Source of the DNA: Amycolatopsis sp. FDAARGOS 1241
Lineage (GTDB): Bacteria; Actinomycetota; Actinomycetes; Mycobacteriales; Pseudonocardiaceae
Assembly: GCF_016889705.1 (NCBI RefSeq)
Contig: NZ_CP069526.1
Location: 4,278,001-4,342,000, forward strand
DNA: 64,000 nucleotides
Direction of reading: 5' to 3'
Positions 45,293 to 54,363 of this stretch are shown in pieces. The position numbers and the translations under genes are program-made. The notes under the pieces were generated by a model, which worked only from the letters and a program-made list of their open reading frames with translations, did no database searches and had not been told where the DNA came from. The stretch's first letter is position 1. Each line of letters starts with the position of its first letter.

Positions 45293-46531
45293 TCAGAGGG
45301 CGATGCCCAGCAGGGCGTCGGCCGCGATGCGGATGAGGCCGGACGCCGTGGTGTCGGTGCCATCCCGGCGCAGCGCGGCGGTGACCCAGGCGTCGATCGC
45401 TTCGAGTGCCTTGGGGGTATCGAGGTCGTCGGAGAGGTGATCGCGCACGCGGGCGAGGGTCTCGGTCGCGTCGGGGCCCGCGGGCAGGGCCACGGCCTCG
45501 CGCCAGCGGCCCAGGCGCTCCTGCGCCTCGGCGAGCAGCGTGTCGGTCCACGGCCGGTCTTCGCGGTAGTGGCCGGCGAACAGCGCCAGGCGGATGGCGG
45601 CGGTGTCGACGCCGTCAGCGCGCAGCCGCGAGACGAACACCAGGTTCCCACGCGACTTCGACATCTTCTCGCCGTCGAGGCCGATCATCCCGGCGTGCAC
45701 GTAGTGGCGGGCGAACGGGTGGTCACCGGCGGCCGCCTCCGCGTGGGCCGCGCTGAACTCGTGGTGCGGAAACCGGAGGTCCGAACCACCGCCCTGCACG
45801 TCGAACCCGAAGCCCAGCCGGTTCACCGAGATCGCGCTGCACTCGATGTGCCAGCCCGGGCGCCCGGCCCCCAGCTCCGACTCCCAGGACGGCTCGCCGT
45901 CACGGGCGACGCGCCACAGCAACGCGTCGAGCGGGTGGCGCTTGCCCGGGCGGTCCGGGTCTCCCCCGCGCTCGGCGAAGAACTTCGCCATCGTCGGCTC
46001 GTCGTAGTTCGACTCGTAGCCGAACCGGCCGGTCGCGGAGTGGTCGAAGTACACGTCGGGGTGCTGCGCGTCGTCCACTCGATACGCACTGCCGTTGGCG
46101 ACCAGCTTCGCGATGACCTCCACGATCTCGGGGATCGCCGCCACGACGCTCACGAACTGCCGCGGCGGCAGGACGCGCAGCGCCTCCATGTCCTCGCGGA
46201 ACAGCGCCGTCTCGCGCATGCCGAGCACGACCCAGTCGTCGGAGTCGCGTTCGGCACGCTCCAGCAGCGGGTCGTCGATGTCGGTGACGTTCTGCACGTA
46301 GTGGACCTCGTGCCCGTTGTCCCGCCACACGCGGTTCACCAGGTCGAACGCCAGGTAGGTGGCCGCGTGGCCGAGGTGCGTGGCGTCGTAGGGGGTGATG
46401 CCGCAGACGTACATCCGGGCGGTGGCGCCGGGTGCCGTCGGGCGGATCTGCCCGGTCGACGAGTCGTGGAGCCGGAGCGGGCGAGGCGTGCCCGGCAACC
46501 GGGGCACGTCGACGGAGGACCAAGTCTGCAT
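45293..46531 (-). CDS. mshC: Cysteine:GlcN-Ins ligase MshC
   Basis: A 412-residue class I tRNA-synthetase-like ligase close to CysS. The zinc site begins at Cys in [16 protein letters not shown] near 41-56, which also holds the HxGH motif. HIECSAI supplies further zinc ligands, and KMSKSRGNL is near 289. It joins cysteine to GlcN-inositol in mycothiol synthesis. The length matches MshC. ATG at 46531; the promoter suggests a leaderless mRNA. Confidence 0.95.
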   Translation of the reverse strand: MQTWSSVDVPRLPGTPRPLRLHDSSTGQIRPTAPGATARMYVCGITPYDATHLGHAATYLAFDLVNRVWRDNGHEVHYVQNVTDIDDPLLERAERDSDDWVVLGMRETALFREDMEALRVLPPRQFVSVVAAIPEIVEVIAKLVANGSAYRVDDAQHPDVYFDHSATGRFGYESNYDEPTMAKFFAERGGDPDRPGKRHPLDALLWRVARDGEPSWESELGAGRPGWHIECSAISVNRLGFGFDVQGGGSDLRFPHHEFSAAHAEAAAGDHPFARHYVHAGMIGLDGEKMSKSRGNLVFVSRLRADGVDTAAIRLALFAGHYREDRPWTDTLLAEAQERLGRWREAVALPAGPDATETLARVRDHLSDDLDTPKALEAIDAWVTAALRRDGTDTTASGLIRIAADALLGIAL

Positions 46532-46537
46532 AGTCCG

Positions 46538-46543
46538 ACTGTA
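46538..46543 (-). promoter_or_regulatory. -10 element of leaderless mshC
   Basis: On the minus strand TACAGT is followed by CGGACT and the mshC ATG. The 6-bp spacing fits leaderless initiation. Repeat R2 begins 8 bp further upstream, where the -35 would lie. Confidence 0.55.
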
Positions 46544-46550
46544 TCTTTGG

Positions 46551-46663
46551 CCGCGGCTTCGCCGCGGCGGGCGAGATCGCTGTTGAGCCGGGTTCCGGAG
46601 TGAGCGATCGGATCGGCCGGGGGCCGATCGCATCACTCATTCCGGAACCCGGCGCGATCTCGC
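46551..46663. repeat. Dispersed hairpin repeat, copy 2 (R2)
   Basis: Same plan as R1: CCGCGGC-TTC-GCCGCGG hairpin, then outer arms GCGAGATCGC (46571-46580) and GCGATCTCGC (46654-46663), inner arms CCGGGTTCCGGAGTGAG and CTCATTCCGGAACCCGG with one mismatch, and tip GATCGGCC/GGCCGATC. The inner-arm sequence differs from R1 but pairing is kept. It sits between divergent mshC and the P450 gene, inside both promoter regions. Confidence 0.85.
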
Positions 46664-46723
46664 AGCGTGGTCAGCTGACGGCGTGGTGGACAAGGCAGGT
46701 TACGCGCGAGTAGGAACGTCCGT

Positions 46724-48076
46724 GTGGGTCTGCCTACTGTGATGAGAACCTCGTCCCCGCTCCCGCCCGGTCCGCACCTGCCTGTGTTCGCGCAGACGGT
46801 GCTGTTCGGTGCGTTCCGGCACAAGTTTCTCCCCCTGCTGCGCCGCCGCTACGGCGACCTCGTGCGGCTGCGGATCTACCCCGAACGCAACGTGGTGCTG
46901 GTCGGCGATGTCGAGCTGATCCGCGAGGTCTTCTCCGGGCCCGTGGAGACCTTCCACGCCGGTGAGGGCAACGTGGTGCTCAAGCCGATCATGGGTGAGC
47001 ACTCGGTGCTGCTGACCGACGAGCAGGAGCACCTGCGCACCCGCAAGCTGCTGATGCCCGCGTTCCACGGCGCCGCGCTGCGCGGCTACCGGGCCATGGT
47101 CACGGACCTGACCAGGGCCGAGCTGGACAGCTGGCAAGCCGACCGGCCGTTCCGCGTGCACGAGCGCATGCAGGCGCTGACGCTGGAGATCATCTTGCGC
47201 GTGGTATTCGGCGTCGGCGAGGGACCCCGTCTGGAGGAGCTGCGCAAGCTGCTGGGCCACGTCATCGACGTGGGTGCGCTGGACATCTTCGGCTGGCACA
47301 GCCCGGTGCTGCAGAAGCTCGGACCGTGGCGGCGCAACCGCGAGATCGCCGTGCGGGTCGACGAGCTGATCCACGCCGAGATCGCCGACCGCCGGACGGC
47401 GCCCGACCTCGAGAACCGCACGGACGTGTTGTCGCGGCTGCTCACCGTGCCCGGTGACGACCCGCTGACCGACACGGAGCTGCGCGATCAGCTCGTGACG
47501 CTCCTGCTCGCCGGCCACGAGACCACCGCGACGGCACTTGCGTGGTCGCTGCACGAGCTGGCGCGCAACCCCGTTGCCGCCGCGGCCACCACGAAGGCGG
47601 CTGACGAGGGCGACGAGCGCTACCTCGAAGCCGTCGCGAAGGAGGCGATGCGGTTGCACCCGATCATCTCCGAGGTCGCGCGCCGGCTGACCAAGGACAT
47701 CGAGTTCGGCGGCTACCGGATCCCGGCGGGGCACACCGTGCTGCCGTCGATCTCGATGGTCCACGCCGACCCGGCGCACCACCCCTCCCCCGAGGTGTTC
47801 GACCCGGCGAGGTTCCTCGGCGGCGGCCCCGCCACCGGCACGTGGTTCCCGTTCGGCGGCGGCGTCCGCCGGTGCTTGGGCGCCGGCTTTTCGTTGCTGG
47901 AGGCCACGATCGTGCTCGAGGAGCTGTTCCGCCGCTACCGCTTGACGCCCGCCGCACGCAAGCCCGAACGCACCAAGACCCGCCACATCACCCTCGTCCC
48001 CGGCGACGGCGCACGCATTGTTGTCCACAATCGTGAACTGCCTCGGCTTCGCCGAGGCGTGCGAGATCGCCTTTGA
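46724..48076 (+). CDS. Cytochrome P450 (CYP110/CYP135-like)
   Basis: A 450-residue P450. The I-helix motif AGHETTA is near 262, the ExxR motif EAMR near 306 and the haem loop FPFGGGVRRCLGAGF near 373-387 with the Cys ligand. The N-terminus (LPPGPHLP) is soluble-type. The GTG at 46724 has AGGA 8 bp upstream; ATG at 46742 is an alternative. The last 12 or so codons (LPRLRRGVRDRL) and the stop lie inside repeat R3, so the native C-terminus was replaced. Substrate unknown. Confidence 0.9.
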   Translation: MGLPTVMRTSSPLPPGPHLPVFAQTVLFGAFRHKFLPLLRRRYGDLVRLRIYPERNVVLVGDVELIREVFSGPVETFHAGEGNVVLKPIMGEHSVLLTDEQEHLRTRKLLMPAFHGAALRGYRAMVTDLTRAELDSWQADRPFRVHERMQALTLEIILRVVFGVGEGPRLEELRKLLGHVIDVGALDIFGWHSPVLQKLGPWRRNREIAVRVDELIHAEIADRRTAPDLENRTDVLSRLLTVPGDDPLTDTELRDQLVTLLLAGHETTATALAWSLHELARNPVAAAATTKAADEGDERYLEAVAKEAMRLHPIISEVARRLTKDIEFGGYRIPAGHTVLPSISMVHADPAHHPSPEVFDPARFLGGGPATGTWFPFGGGVRRCLGAGFSLLEATIVLEELFRRYRLTPAARKPERTKTRHITLVPGDGARIVVHNRELPRLRRGVRDRL

Positions 48077-48086
48077 GCGATCTCGC
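48041..48086. repeat. Dispersed hairpin repeat, short copy 3 (R3)
   Basis: CCTCGGC-TTC-GCCGAGG hairpin followed by GCGAGATCGC-CTTTGA-GCGATCTCGC. The outer arms are identical to R1 and R2 but the whole middle is missing, giving a minimal element. The flank CTGTGGTCAG resembles that of R2. It contains the stop codon of the P450 gene. Confidence 0.85.
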
Positions 48087-48154
48087 GCTGTGGTCAGGTT
48101 AGAGGAAAGGCCGGGAGGGAACCGTACGATGCGATTTCGCGGGGCGCCGGAAAA

Positions 48155-50113
48155 TCAACTCCGCCGCTTGCGGAGGTAGTCGCCGACGACGGCGGCGCCC
48201 AGGCCGTCGAGGTCGGGTGCCACCACGCGCCCGCCGGAGCGGCGGGCGATGGTGTCCACGAACGCCTCCAGCCGCGGGTCGTCCCCGAGCCGGAACACCG
48301 TGACGGACGCGCCCATCTTCGCGATCCGGTCCACTTCGGACAGTGTCTTGTAGATGGTCCGCGGGTCCGGCGGGTAGTCGAACACCGCCTCGCCGTCGGG
48401 TTCCAGATGCGCCGTCGGCTCGCCGTCGGTCACCATCAGGACCACCGGCTGCGCGTCGGGGTGGCGGCGCAGGTGCTGACCGGCCAGCAGCAGCGCGTGG
48501 TGGGCGTTCGTGCCCTGCTCCCACGTGCCCTCCAGGCCCACCAGCTCCGGCAGGTCCACCTTCGTCGCGTAGCGGCCGAAGGTGATCAGCTGCAACGCGT
48601 CGTTGCGGAACCGCGTGGAGATCAGCTGGTGCAGCGCGAGCGCCGTGCGCTTCATCGGCAGCCAGCGGCCCTCCTGGATCATCGACCACGACGTGTCCAC
48701 CAGCAGCGCCACCGCCGCGCGGGAGCGGTGCTCGGTCTCGACGACCTCCACGTCCTGGACGTCGAGCGTCACCGCCCGCGAGCCGACCGAGGTCGAGCGC
48801 AGCACGGCGTTGCGGACCGTCCGCGGCACATCCCAGGGCTGCATGTCCCCGAACCGCCACGGCCGGCTCGACCCCGTGGGTTCACCCGCGGCGCCCGCCG
48901 ACTCGGTCTCTCGCTCGCCCGTCTTTCCGCGCAGCGAGTTCACCACATCGGACAGCGCCGTCTCACCCAGACGCCGCAACGCCTTGGGCGACAACCGGAG
49001 TGAGCCGTCGGCCGCGCGTTCGAACAGGCCCTGGCGGCGCAGCTCCCGCTCCAATTCGGACAGCCGCTGTGCGTCGACGCCGGCGTCGGGTCCGAGCTGG
49101 CGCTGCAGCGCCTCCAGGTCGATGTCCTCCAGCCGGGCGCCCGGATAGGACTGGCCCAGCTGCTCCGCCAGGTTGTCCAGTTCCGCGAGGTCCTGCATCG
49201 CCTGCGCGCCTTCGCCCATGCCGAGCGGGTCCTGGCCTCGGAAGCGCTCCGACGATGTCCAGTCCTCCCCTGGCCGCAGCGCCTGCAGCTGGGCGTCCAA
49301 AGCGGACAGCTGCTGGGCGATGCGGGGGTCGCCGAACGCCTGTTGCGTCAGTTCCATCAGCTCGGCGCGCTGCTCGGCGGACATCGAGTTCATCATCCGC
49401 TGCGCGGCCGCCGACCGGGCGGCGAGCGCGTCGATCAACTCGTCCACGTTCTGCGGGTTCTCCGGAAAGAACTCGCCGTGCCGGCGCATGAACTCGGAGA
49501 AGCGCTCGTCGATGTCCTCCGCGCCCTGCGCGTGCGCCTGCAGGAGCGCGTTGAGGTCCGAGAGCATCTGGTTGACGCGTTCGACGTCCTCGGGCCCGGC
49601 GTTCTGCAGCGCCTCCTTCATGCCCTGGAACCTTGCGTCGAGCGCCTCCCGGCCGAGCAGTTCGCGGATCTGCTCGTACTTGTCCCGGCCCTCCGAGGAG
49701 CGCCAGTCGTAGTCGCTCAGCTCGCGCACGGCCGCGGCGGTGCCCGGCGGCAGGGCGTCGAGCTGCGCCTCACGGAAGCGCGCCTCGTCGTCCGGGTCCG
49801 GGAACAGCTCGCGGCGCTCGGCGTCCAGCGCCTCGCGCAGCAGCTGCTGCACCTCCTGCAGCGTGCCGTCGAGACGGTGCCGGCGCTGGATCTCCGAGCG
49901 GCGCTGCCACAGCCGCCGCGTCAGCTCGTCCAGGCCCGCCGTGCGTTCGGTGCCTCGGCGCAGCAGCTCTTCCAGCGCCGAGCGCGGTGACGCACCGCCC
50001 ATCACGTCGCGGCCGATCTCGTCGAGCGCGTCGCGCAGGTCCGCGGGCGGCGCCAGCGGGTCCGGCCCGTCGTGCCACGGGCCGTAGGAGTACCCCTCCG
50101 GAAGCAGCGGCAT
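48155..50113 (-). CDS. VWA-domain protein partnered with a MoxR-type ATPase
   Basis: A 652-residue protein. A long helical, charged N-terminal region (about 1-440) precedes a VWA domain with an intact MIDAS: DTSWSM near 474, Thr in EQGTNAHHALLL and Asp in VTDGEPTAH. No signal peptide is seen, so it acts in the cytoplasm. MoxR-VWA pairs act as chaperones or metal-insertion machines; the client is unknown. ATG at 50113 overlaps the stop of the ATPase gene by one base (TAATG). Confidence 0.87.
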   Translation of the reverse strand: MPLLPEGYSYGPWHDGPDPLAPPADLRDALDEIGRDVMGGASPRSALEELLRRGTERTAGLDELTRRLWQRRSEIQRRHRLDGTLQEVQQLLREALDAERRELFPDPDDEARFREAQLDALPPGTAAAVRELSDYDWRSSEGRDKYEQIRELLGREALDARFQGMKEALQNAGPEDVERVNQMLSDLNALLQAHAQGAEDIDERFSEFMRRHGEFFPENPQNVDELIDALAARSAAAQRMMNSMSAEQRAELMELTQQAFGDPRIAQQLSALDAQLQALRPGEDWTSSERFRGQDPLGMGEGAQAMQDLAELDNLAEQLGQSYPGARLEDIDLEALQRQLGPDAGVDAQRLSELERELRRQGLFERAADGSLRLSPKALRRLGETALSDVVNSLRGKTGERETESAGAAGEPTGSSRPWRFGDMQPWDVPRTVRNAVLRSTSVGSRAVTLDVQDVEVVETEHRSRAAVALLVDTSWSMIQEGRWLPMKRTALALHQLISTRFRNDALQLITFGRYATKVDLPELVGLEGTWEQGTNAHHALLLAGQHLRRHPDAQPVVLMVTDGEPTAHLEPDGEAVFDYPPDPRTIYKTLSEVDRIAKMGASVTVFRLGDDPRLEAFVDTIARRSGGRVVAPDLDGLGAAVVGDYLRKRRS

Positions 50114-51510
50114 TACTGCCCGTACACCGTGGTGTGGTCGTCGGAGTCCTTCGCCAGCCGGCGGGCCAGGTACAGCGACTCCAGCGCGAGTTCCACCGCG
50201 GCCGCGATGCGGCCGGCCGGCTCGTCGGAGGACACCCCGGCACGCTGGGCGACCTCGTGGAGCACCGGCAGCTCCGGCAGCGCGGCCAGCACGTCCCTGC
50301 CCGGCACCCGCTCGCCGGTGGCCACGAGGTGGCCGTCGGCGACGGCGTCGGACAGCGGACGCAGGTCCAGCCCGGCGAAGCGCTCCCGCGCGGTTTCGGC
50401 GATGGCCCGGCGCAGCAGGTGCACGAGGTGCTCGACCTCCCGGCCCTCCTCGCCCGGCTCGAACTCGATCTTGCCGCGCAGCACGGCGGGCACCGCGTCG
50501 AGGTCGACCGGCCGGGCCACGGCCGGCTCCTCCCCGGTGAGCGCCGCCCGGCGCAGCGCCGCCGCCGCGACGGTTTCGGCCGCGGCCACGGCGAACCGGG
50601 CGGACACACCCGAACGCTGGTCGATCACCGGCGATTCGCGCAGGTTGCGCACGAACCGGGCCAGCACCTCCAGCAGCGGCTCGCCCACCTCGGCCACGAG
50701 GTGCGCTTCCTGGCGCACCACGGCGACTTCGGCGTCGACGTCGAGCGGGTAGTGGGTGCGGATCTCCGCGCCGAAGCGGTCCTTCAGCGGCGTGATGATG
50801 CGCCCGCGGTTGGTGTAGTCCTCCGGGTTGGCGGTGGCGACGAGCAGCACGTCCAGCGGCAGCCGCAGCGTGTAGCCACGGACCTGGATGTCGCGCTCCT
50901 CCATCACGTTGAGCAGCGCGACCTGGATGCGCTCGGCCAGGTCGGGCAGCTCGTTGATCGCCACGATGCCGCGGTGCGCGCGGGGGACGAGCCCGAAGTG
51001 GATCGTCTCGGGATCACCGAGGCTGCGGCCTTCGGCCACCTTCACCGGGTCGACGTCGCCGATGAGGTCGCCGACGGACGTGTCCGGTGTCGCGAGCTTC
51101 TCGGTGTAGCGCTCGCTGCGGTGGCGCCAGGCCACCGGCAGGTCGTCGCCCTGCTCCGCCGCGCGGCGGAGGGACGCGGGGGTGATCGGGGCGAGGGGGT
51201 GCTCGCCGAGCTCGGAGCCCTCGATCACGGGGGTCCACTCGTCGAGCAGGCCGGCGAGGGTGCGCAGCAGGCGGGTCTTGCCCTGGCCTCGTTCTCCGAG
51301 CAGGACGACGTCGTGGCCGGCGAGCAGCGCGCGCTCGAGCTGCGGCAGCACAGTGCGGGAGAAGCCGACGATGCCGGGCCACGCATCGCGGCCCTCCTTC
51401 AGCGCCGTGAGCAGGTTGTCGTGGATCTCCTGCGCGATGGGACGCGGGGTGTACCCGGCGGCGCGGAGCTCGCCCGCGGTACGGGGAAGTGAGTCTGGAA
51501 CAGCGGTCAC
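50113..51510 (-). CDS. MoxR / magnesium-chelatase-I-like AAA+ ATPase
   Basis: A 465-residue AAA+ protein: Walker A GERGQGKT near 69-76, Walker B region GIVAINELPDL near 178-188, sensor 1 VLLVATANPEDYT and arginine-finger region PLKDRFGAEIRTHYPL. The sequence is closest to BchI/ChlI-type subunits. It is upstream of the VWA gene with TAATG overlap, so the pair is made together. GTG at 51510 has a weak ribosome site. No porphyrin-chelatase H subunit is nearby. Confidence 0.88.
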   Translation of the reverse strand: MTAVPDSLPRTAGELRAAGYTPRPIAQEIHDNLLTALKEGRDAWPGIVGFSRTVLPQLERALLAGHDVVLLGERGQGKTRLLRTLAGLLDEWTPVIEGSELGEHPLAPITPASLRRAAEQGDDLPVAWRHRSERYTEKLATPDTSVGDLIGDVDPVKVAEGRSLGDPETIHFGLVPRAHRGIVAINELPDLAERIQVALLNVMEERDIQVRGYTLRLPLDVLLVATANPEDYTNRGRIITPLKDRFGAEIRTHYPLDVDAEVAVVRQEAHLVAEVGEPLLEVLARFVRNLRESPVIDQRSGVSARFAVAAAETVAAAALRRAALTGEEPAVARPVDLDAVPAVLRGKIEFEPGEEGREVEHLVHLLRRAIAETARERFAGLDLRPLSDAVADGHLVATGERVPGRDVLAALPELPVLHEVAQRAGVSSDEPAGRIAAAVELALESLYLARRLAKDSDDHTTVYGQ

Positions 51511-51596
51511 CCCGACGACGCTACTTACCGTTCCGCCATACGTCGACGTGGAGCGACTCCAGCGTGGGCGATCGTCCACGAAGTGTCGAGTACCGG

Positions 51597-51602
51597 TAAA
51601 AT
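51597..51602 (+). promoter_or_regulatory. -10 element of a leaderless transcript
   Basis: TAAAAT fits TANNNT and is the strongest such box in the window. It is followed by 8 bp and the GTG at 51611. No ribosome site is present. Confidence 0.6.
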
Positions 51603-51610
51603 AGAGCGTC

Positions 51611-52408
51611 GTGTGCCGTCCCAGTGCGACCCTCGCCGTCTGGTCCTCCGCGTGGCTGAACGGAGCCGCCGCTTCCGACGATGTGCTCGACGCCCTCGCT
51701 GCCTGGGGCGAAGCCCACGACGTCGTCGCGGCCGACGCCCCCGCGGCCGAGGCCTTCGACCTGCCGCTCGCGTTCAACCGCGCGGCCACCCCCGTCCAGC
51801 TCCTCGTGGCGCTGCGCGCGCAGGGGGCCAAGAGCGCCCAGCTCGTGCTCCCCGTGCCCGGTGACGTCCGGGGCCTCGGCGGGGGCGGCCCGTTCGCCGA
51901 AGCGGCTCTGCGCTGTGGTGACGCGACGGTGCTGACCGAGCTCGGGTTCGGCCTCGTGCCCGAACCGATCGCGGAAGGCCTGGTGCGCTGGACCGTGTAC
52001 TCGCTGGCCTCGGCGATCCCGCTGGAGTACCAGCCGCTCGCCGACGCCGAGCACGGGCTCACCGACGCCATCCGCGCGAGCGCCGGCGCGCTGCAAACGC
52101 TCGACGTGGCCAGCGACCGCCCCGGCGTGCGCGCGGAGCTGTCGGCGCACCTGAGGTCGCGCCCGCAGGTCGAATGGCCGGCCGGCACGCCCGCCCGGGC
52201 GCTGCGCGTGCTGCAGCGCGCGGAAGAGATCTCGGCGATCCTGGCCATCGCGCAGACCGACGACCCGGGCGGCGCCCTGTCCGCTTCGGCCGCGACCCGT
52301 CGCGCGGAAGCGTTGCGGCCGCTGTCGGACGCCGTCCGCACGGCCCGGACCGCGGCGGTCAACGAAGCGGTGCGGGTGTTCGCGGAGCAGGCCGACCGCC
52401 AGCCGTGA
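51611..52408 (+). CDS. Conserved-looking hypothetical protein
   Basis: A 265-residue, Ala-rich soluble protein beginning MCRPSATLAVWSSAWLNGAA. It contains GLVPEPIAEGLVRWTVYSLA and a helical C-terminal half. I recognise no domain. It is divergent from the MoxR-VWA operon, 100 bp away, and its leaderless promoter points to regulated or housekeeping expression. Linked function with MoxR-VWA is only a guess. Confidence 0.72.
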   Translation: MCRPSATLAVWSSAWLNGAAASDDVLDALAAWGEAHDVVAADAPAAEAFDLPLAFNRAATPVQLLVALRAQGAKSAQLVLPVPGDVRGLGGGGPFAEAALRCGDATVLTELGFGLVPEPIAEGLVRWTVYSLASAIPLEYQPLADAEHGLTDAIRASAGALQTLDVASDRPGVRAELSAHLRSRPQVEWPAGTPARALRVLQRAEEISAILAIAQTDDPGGALSASAATRRAEALRPLSDAVRTARTAAVNEAVRVFAEQADRQP

Positions 52409-52465
52409 GCGGTTCAGCTCACCGCGAACAGCCGTCGGCTCAGCTGTGAGCGAACGCCGAGTGCG

Positions 52466-53317
52466 TCAGTCGCGCTGGCTGCGGGAGGCCGGGCTGTCGC
52501 GGACTTCGCCGGGCGCGCTGAGCATCGCGAGCAGCTGCAGCCGTTCTTCGGTCTCCGAACCGGGCTCGGCGTGGTAGGTGATCAGCGTCTGTTCGCTGCC
52601 GGGCACCACGAGCTTCTCGTAGTGCAGCTGCAACGGGCCGGCCTGCGGGTGGTTGAACCGCGTGGCCCCGGTGCTCTTGCGCTTCACGTCCTGGCGCGCC
52701 CACAGCGTGCTGAACCGTTCGCTGCGCAGCGTCAGCTGGCCGAGGAGCTCGACCAGTCTGGGGTCCTCGGTGTCCGCGCCGTCGATCGCGCGCAGGTACG
52801 GGACCACCCGCGCGGTCATGTCCTCCCAGTCTTCGTACAGCTCCCGCATCTCCGGTTCGAGGAACGCCGCCAGGATGCTGTTGTACCCCGGTGCGTTGAA
52901 CGGCGACAGGGCCACGGCGAGCCGGTTGGCCGCGAGCACGTCGAGGTAGCGGCCGTGCACGTAGGCCAGGGTGAGCGGCCAGCTGTCGATGAGGGTGCGG
53001 ATGCCCTCGCTCGCCTGCTCAGGCCGGGGCGCGCGACGGCGGTGCGCGGGCGGGTTCGCCAGCTGGAGCAGGTACCGGGTGGCGTCTTCGTCCAGGCGTA
53101 GCAGCCGTGCGATGCCCAGCAGGACCTGTTCGGACGGGTGCCGGTCGCGGCCCTGTTCCAGGCGGACGTAGTAGTCGCCGCTCACACCGGCGAGGAACGC
53201 GACCTCTTCCCGCCGCAGCCCCGGCACGCGGCGGTGGCCGTGACCGGGCAGGCCGGCTTCCGCCGGGGTGAGGCGCTCCCGCCGGGTCCGGAGGTAGTCA
53301 CCGAGCGCGTTCGTCAC
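52466..53317 (-). CDS. XRE-family regulator with MmyB-like ligand-binding domain
   Basis: A 283-residue regulator. The HTH (RRVPGLRREEVAFLAGVSGD, then YYVRLEQGRDRHPSEQVL) lies at about 28-70. The C-terminal MmyB-like domain (SWPLTLAYVHGRYLDVLAAN onwards) may bind a fatty or aromatic ligand. GTG at 53317. It is divergent from an SDR gene, a common regulator-target arrangement. Confidence 0.9.
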   Translation of the reverse strand: MTNALGDYLRTRRERLTPAEAGLPGHGHRRVPGLRREEVAFLAGVSGDYYVRLEQGRDRHPSEQVLLGIARLLRLDEDATRYLLQLANPPAHRRRAPRPEQASEGIRTLIDSWPLTLAYVHGRYLDVLAANRLAVALSPFNAPGYNSILAAFLEPEMRELYEDWEDMTARVVPYLRAIDGADTEDPRLVELLGQLTLRSERFSTLWARQDVKRKSTGATRFNHPQAGPLQLHYEKLVVPGSEQTLITYHAEPGSETEERLQLLAMLSAPGEVRDSPASRSQRD

Positions 53318-53418
53318 CCCGCGAGTCTAGGTGCGCTGCGCCGGATGTGGGTGGCCCTGCCGGTCCTGGTGTCAGGCGATCCTGCCTGGTCGCCGCGGTC
53401 GTGCGCACGCTGGAGGGC

Positions 53419-54342
53419 ATGAGTGGACTTCTGAAGACGCCGTTCGGCCGCACGACGACCGCGACCGACGTCACCGACGGTGTCGACCTCGGCGGCCGGC
53501 GGGCGGTGGTGACCGGGGCCGGTTCGGGACTCGGGATCGAAACGGCTCGGGCGCTGGCGGCCGCCGGCGCCGAGGTGACGCTCGCGGTGCGTCGGCCCGA
53601 CGCCGGGCAGCCGATCGCGGCCGAGCTGCGGAGCAAAACGGGCAACGACGCGATCCACGTCGCCCGGCTGGACCTCGCCGCCCTGGACTCCGTGAACGCG
53701 TTCACCGGCGGCTGGCGCGGGCCGCTGCACATCCTCGTCGGCAACGCCGGGATCATGGCGCTGCCCGAACTCGAGCGCGGTACGCACGGGCAGGAACAGC
53801 AGTTCGCGACCAACTACCTCGGCCACTTCGCGCTCGCCCTCGGCTTGCACGACGCGCTCGCGCGAGCCGGGTCCGCCCGCGTGGTCTCGGTGTCGTCGGC
53901 CGGTCACCTGTTCTCCCCCGTGGTGTTCGACGATCTCGCGTTCCGCTTCCGGCCCTACGACCCGCTCACCGCCTACGGCCAGTCGAAGACGGCGCAGGTG
54001 CTCTTCGCCGTCGAAGCGGACTGCCGGTGGGCGGCCGAGGGGATCCGGGTGAACGCACTGCACCCCGGTGCCATCGCGACCAACCTGCAGAAGCACACGG
54101 GCGGGCTGAAAACGCCCGAGCCGTACCGGAAAACGGTGGAACAGGGTGACGCGACGGCGGTGTTCCTCGCCGCGTCACCGCTCGCGGACGGCGTGGGCGG
54201 CCGGTACTTCGAAGACGTGGCCGAGGCCCCCGTGGTGACCGAACGGCCTGCGGAGTTCGGCGTGCCGGGGGTCGCGACCTACGCCCTGGATCCGGACAAC
54301 GCGGCGCGGCTCTGGGCCGTGGCCACGGATCTGGTGCGCTGA
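53419..54342 (+). CDS. Short-chain dehydrogenase/reductase
   Basis: A 307-residue SDR: TGAGSGLGIETARAL near 31-45, NAGIM near 111, catalytic Ser in VSVSSAGH and YGQSK near 189. The size and sequence match the oxidoreductases often controlled by an adjacent XRE-MmyB regulator. ATG at 53419 follows GGAGG. Substrate unknown. Confidence 0.88.
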   Translation: MSGLLKTPFGRTTTATDVTDGVDLGGRRAVVTGAGSGLGIETARALAAAGAEVTLAVRRPDAGQPIAAELRSKTGNDAIHVARLDLAALDSVNAFTGGWRGPLHILVGNAGIMALPELERGTHGQEQQFATNYLGHFALALGLHDALARAGSARVVSVSSAGHLFSPVVFDDLAFRFRPYDPLTAYGQSKTAQVLFAVEADCRWAAEGIRVNALHPGAIATNLQKHTGGLKTPEPYRKTVEQGDATAVFLAASPLADGVGGRYFEDVAEAPVVTERPAEFGVPGVATYALDPDNAARLWAVATDLVR

Positions 54343-54363
54343 GCTCGCAGCGGACCCGTGGCG

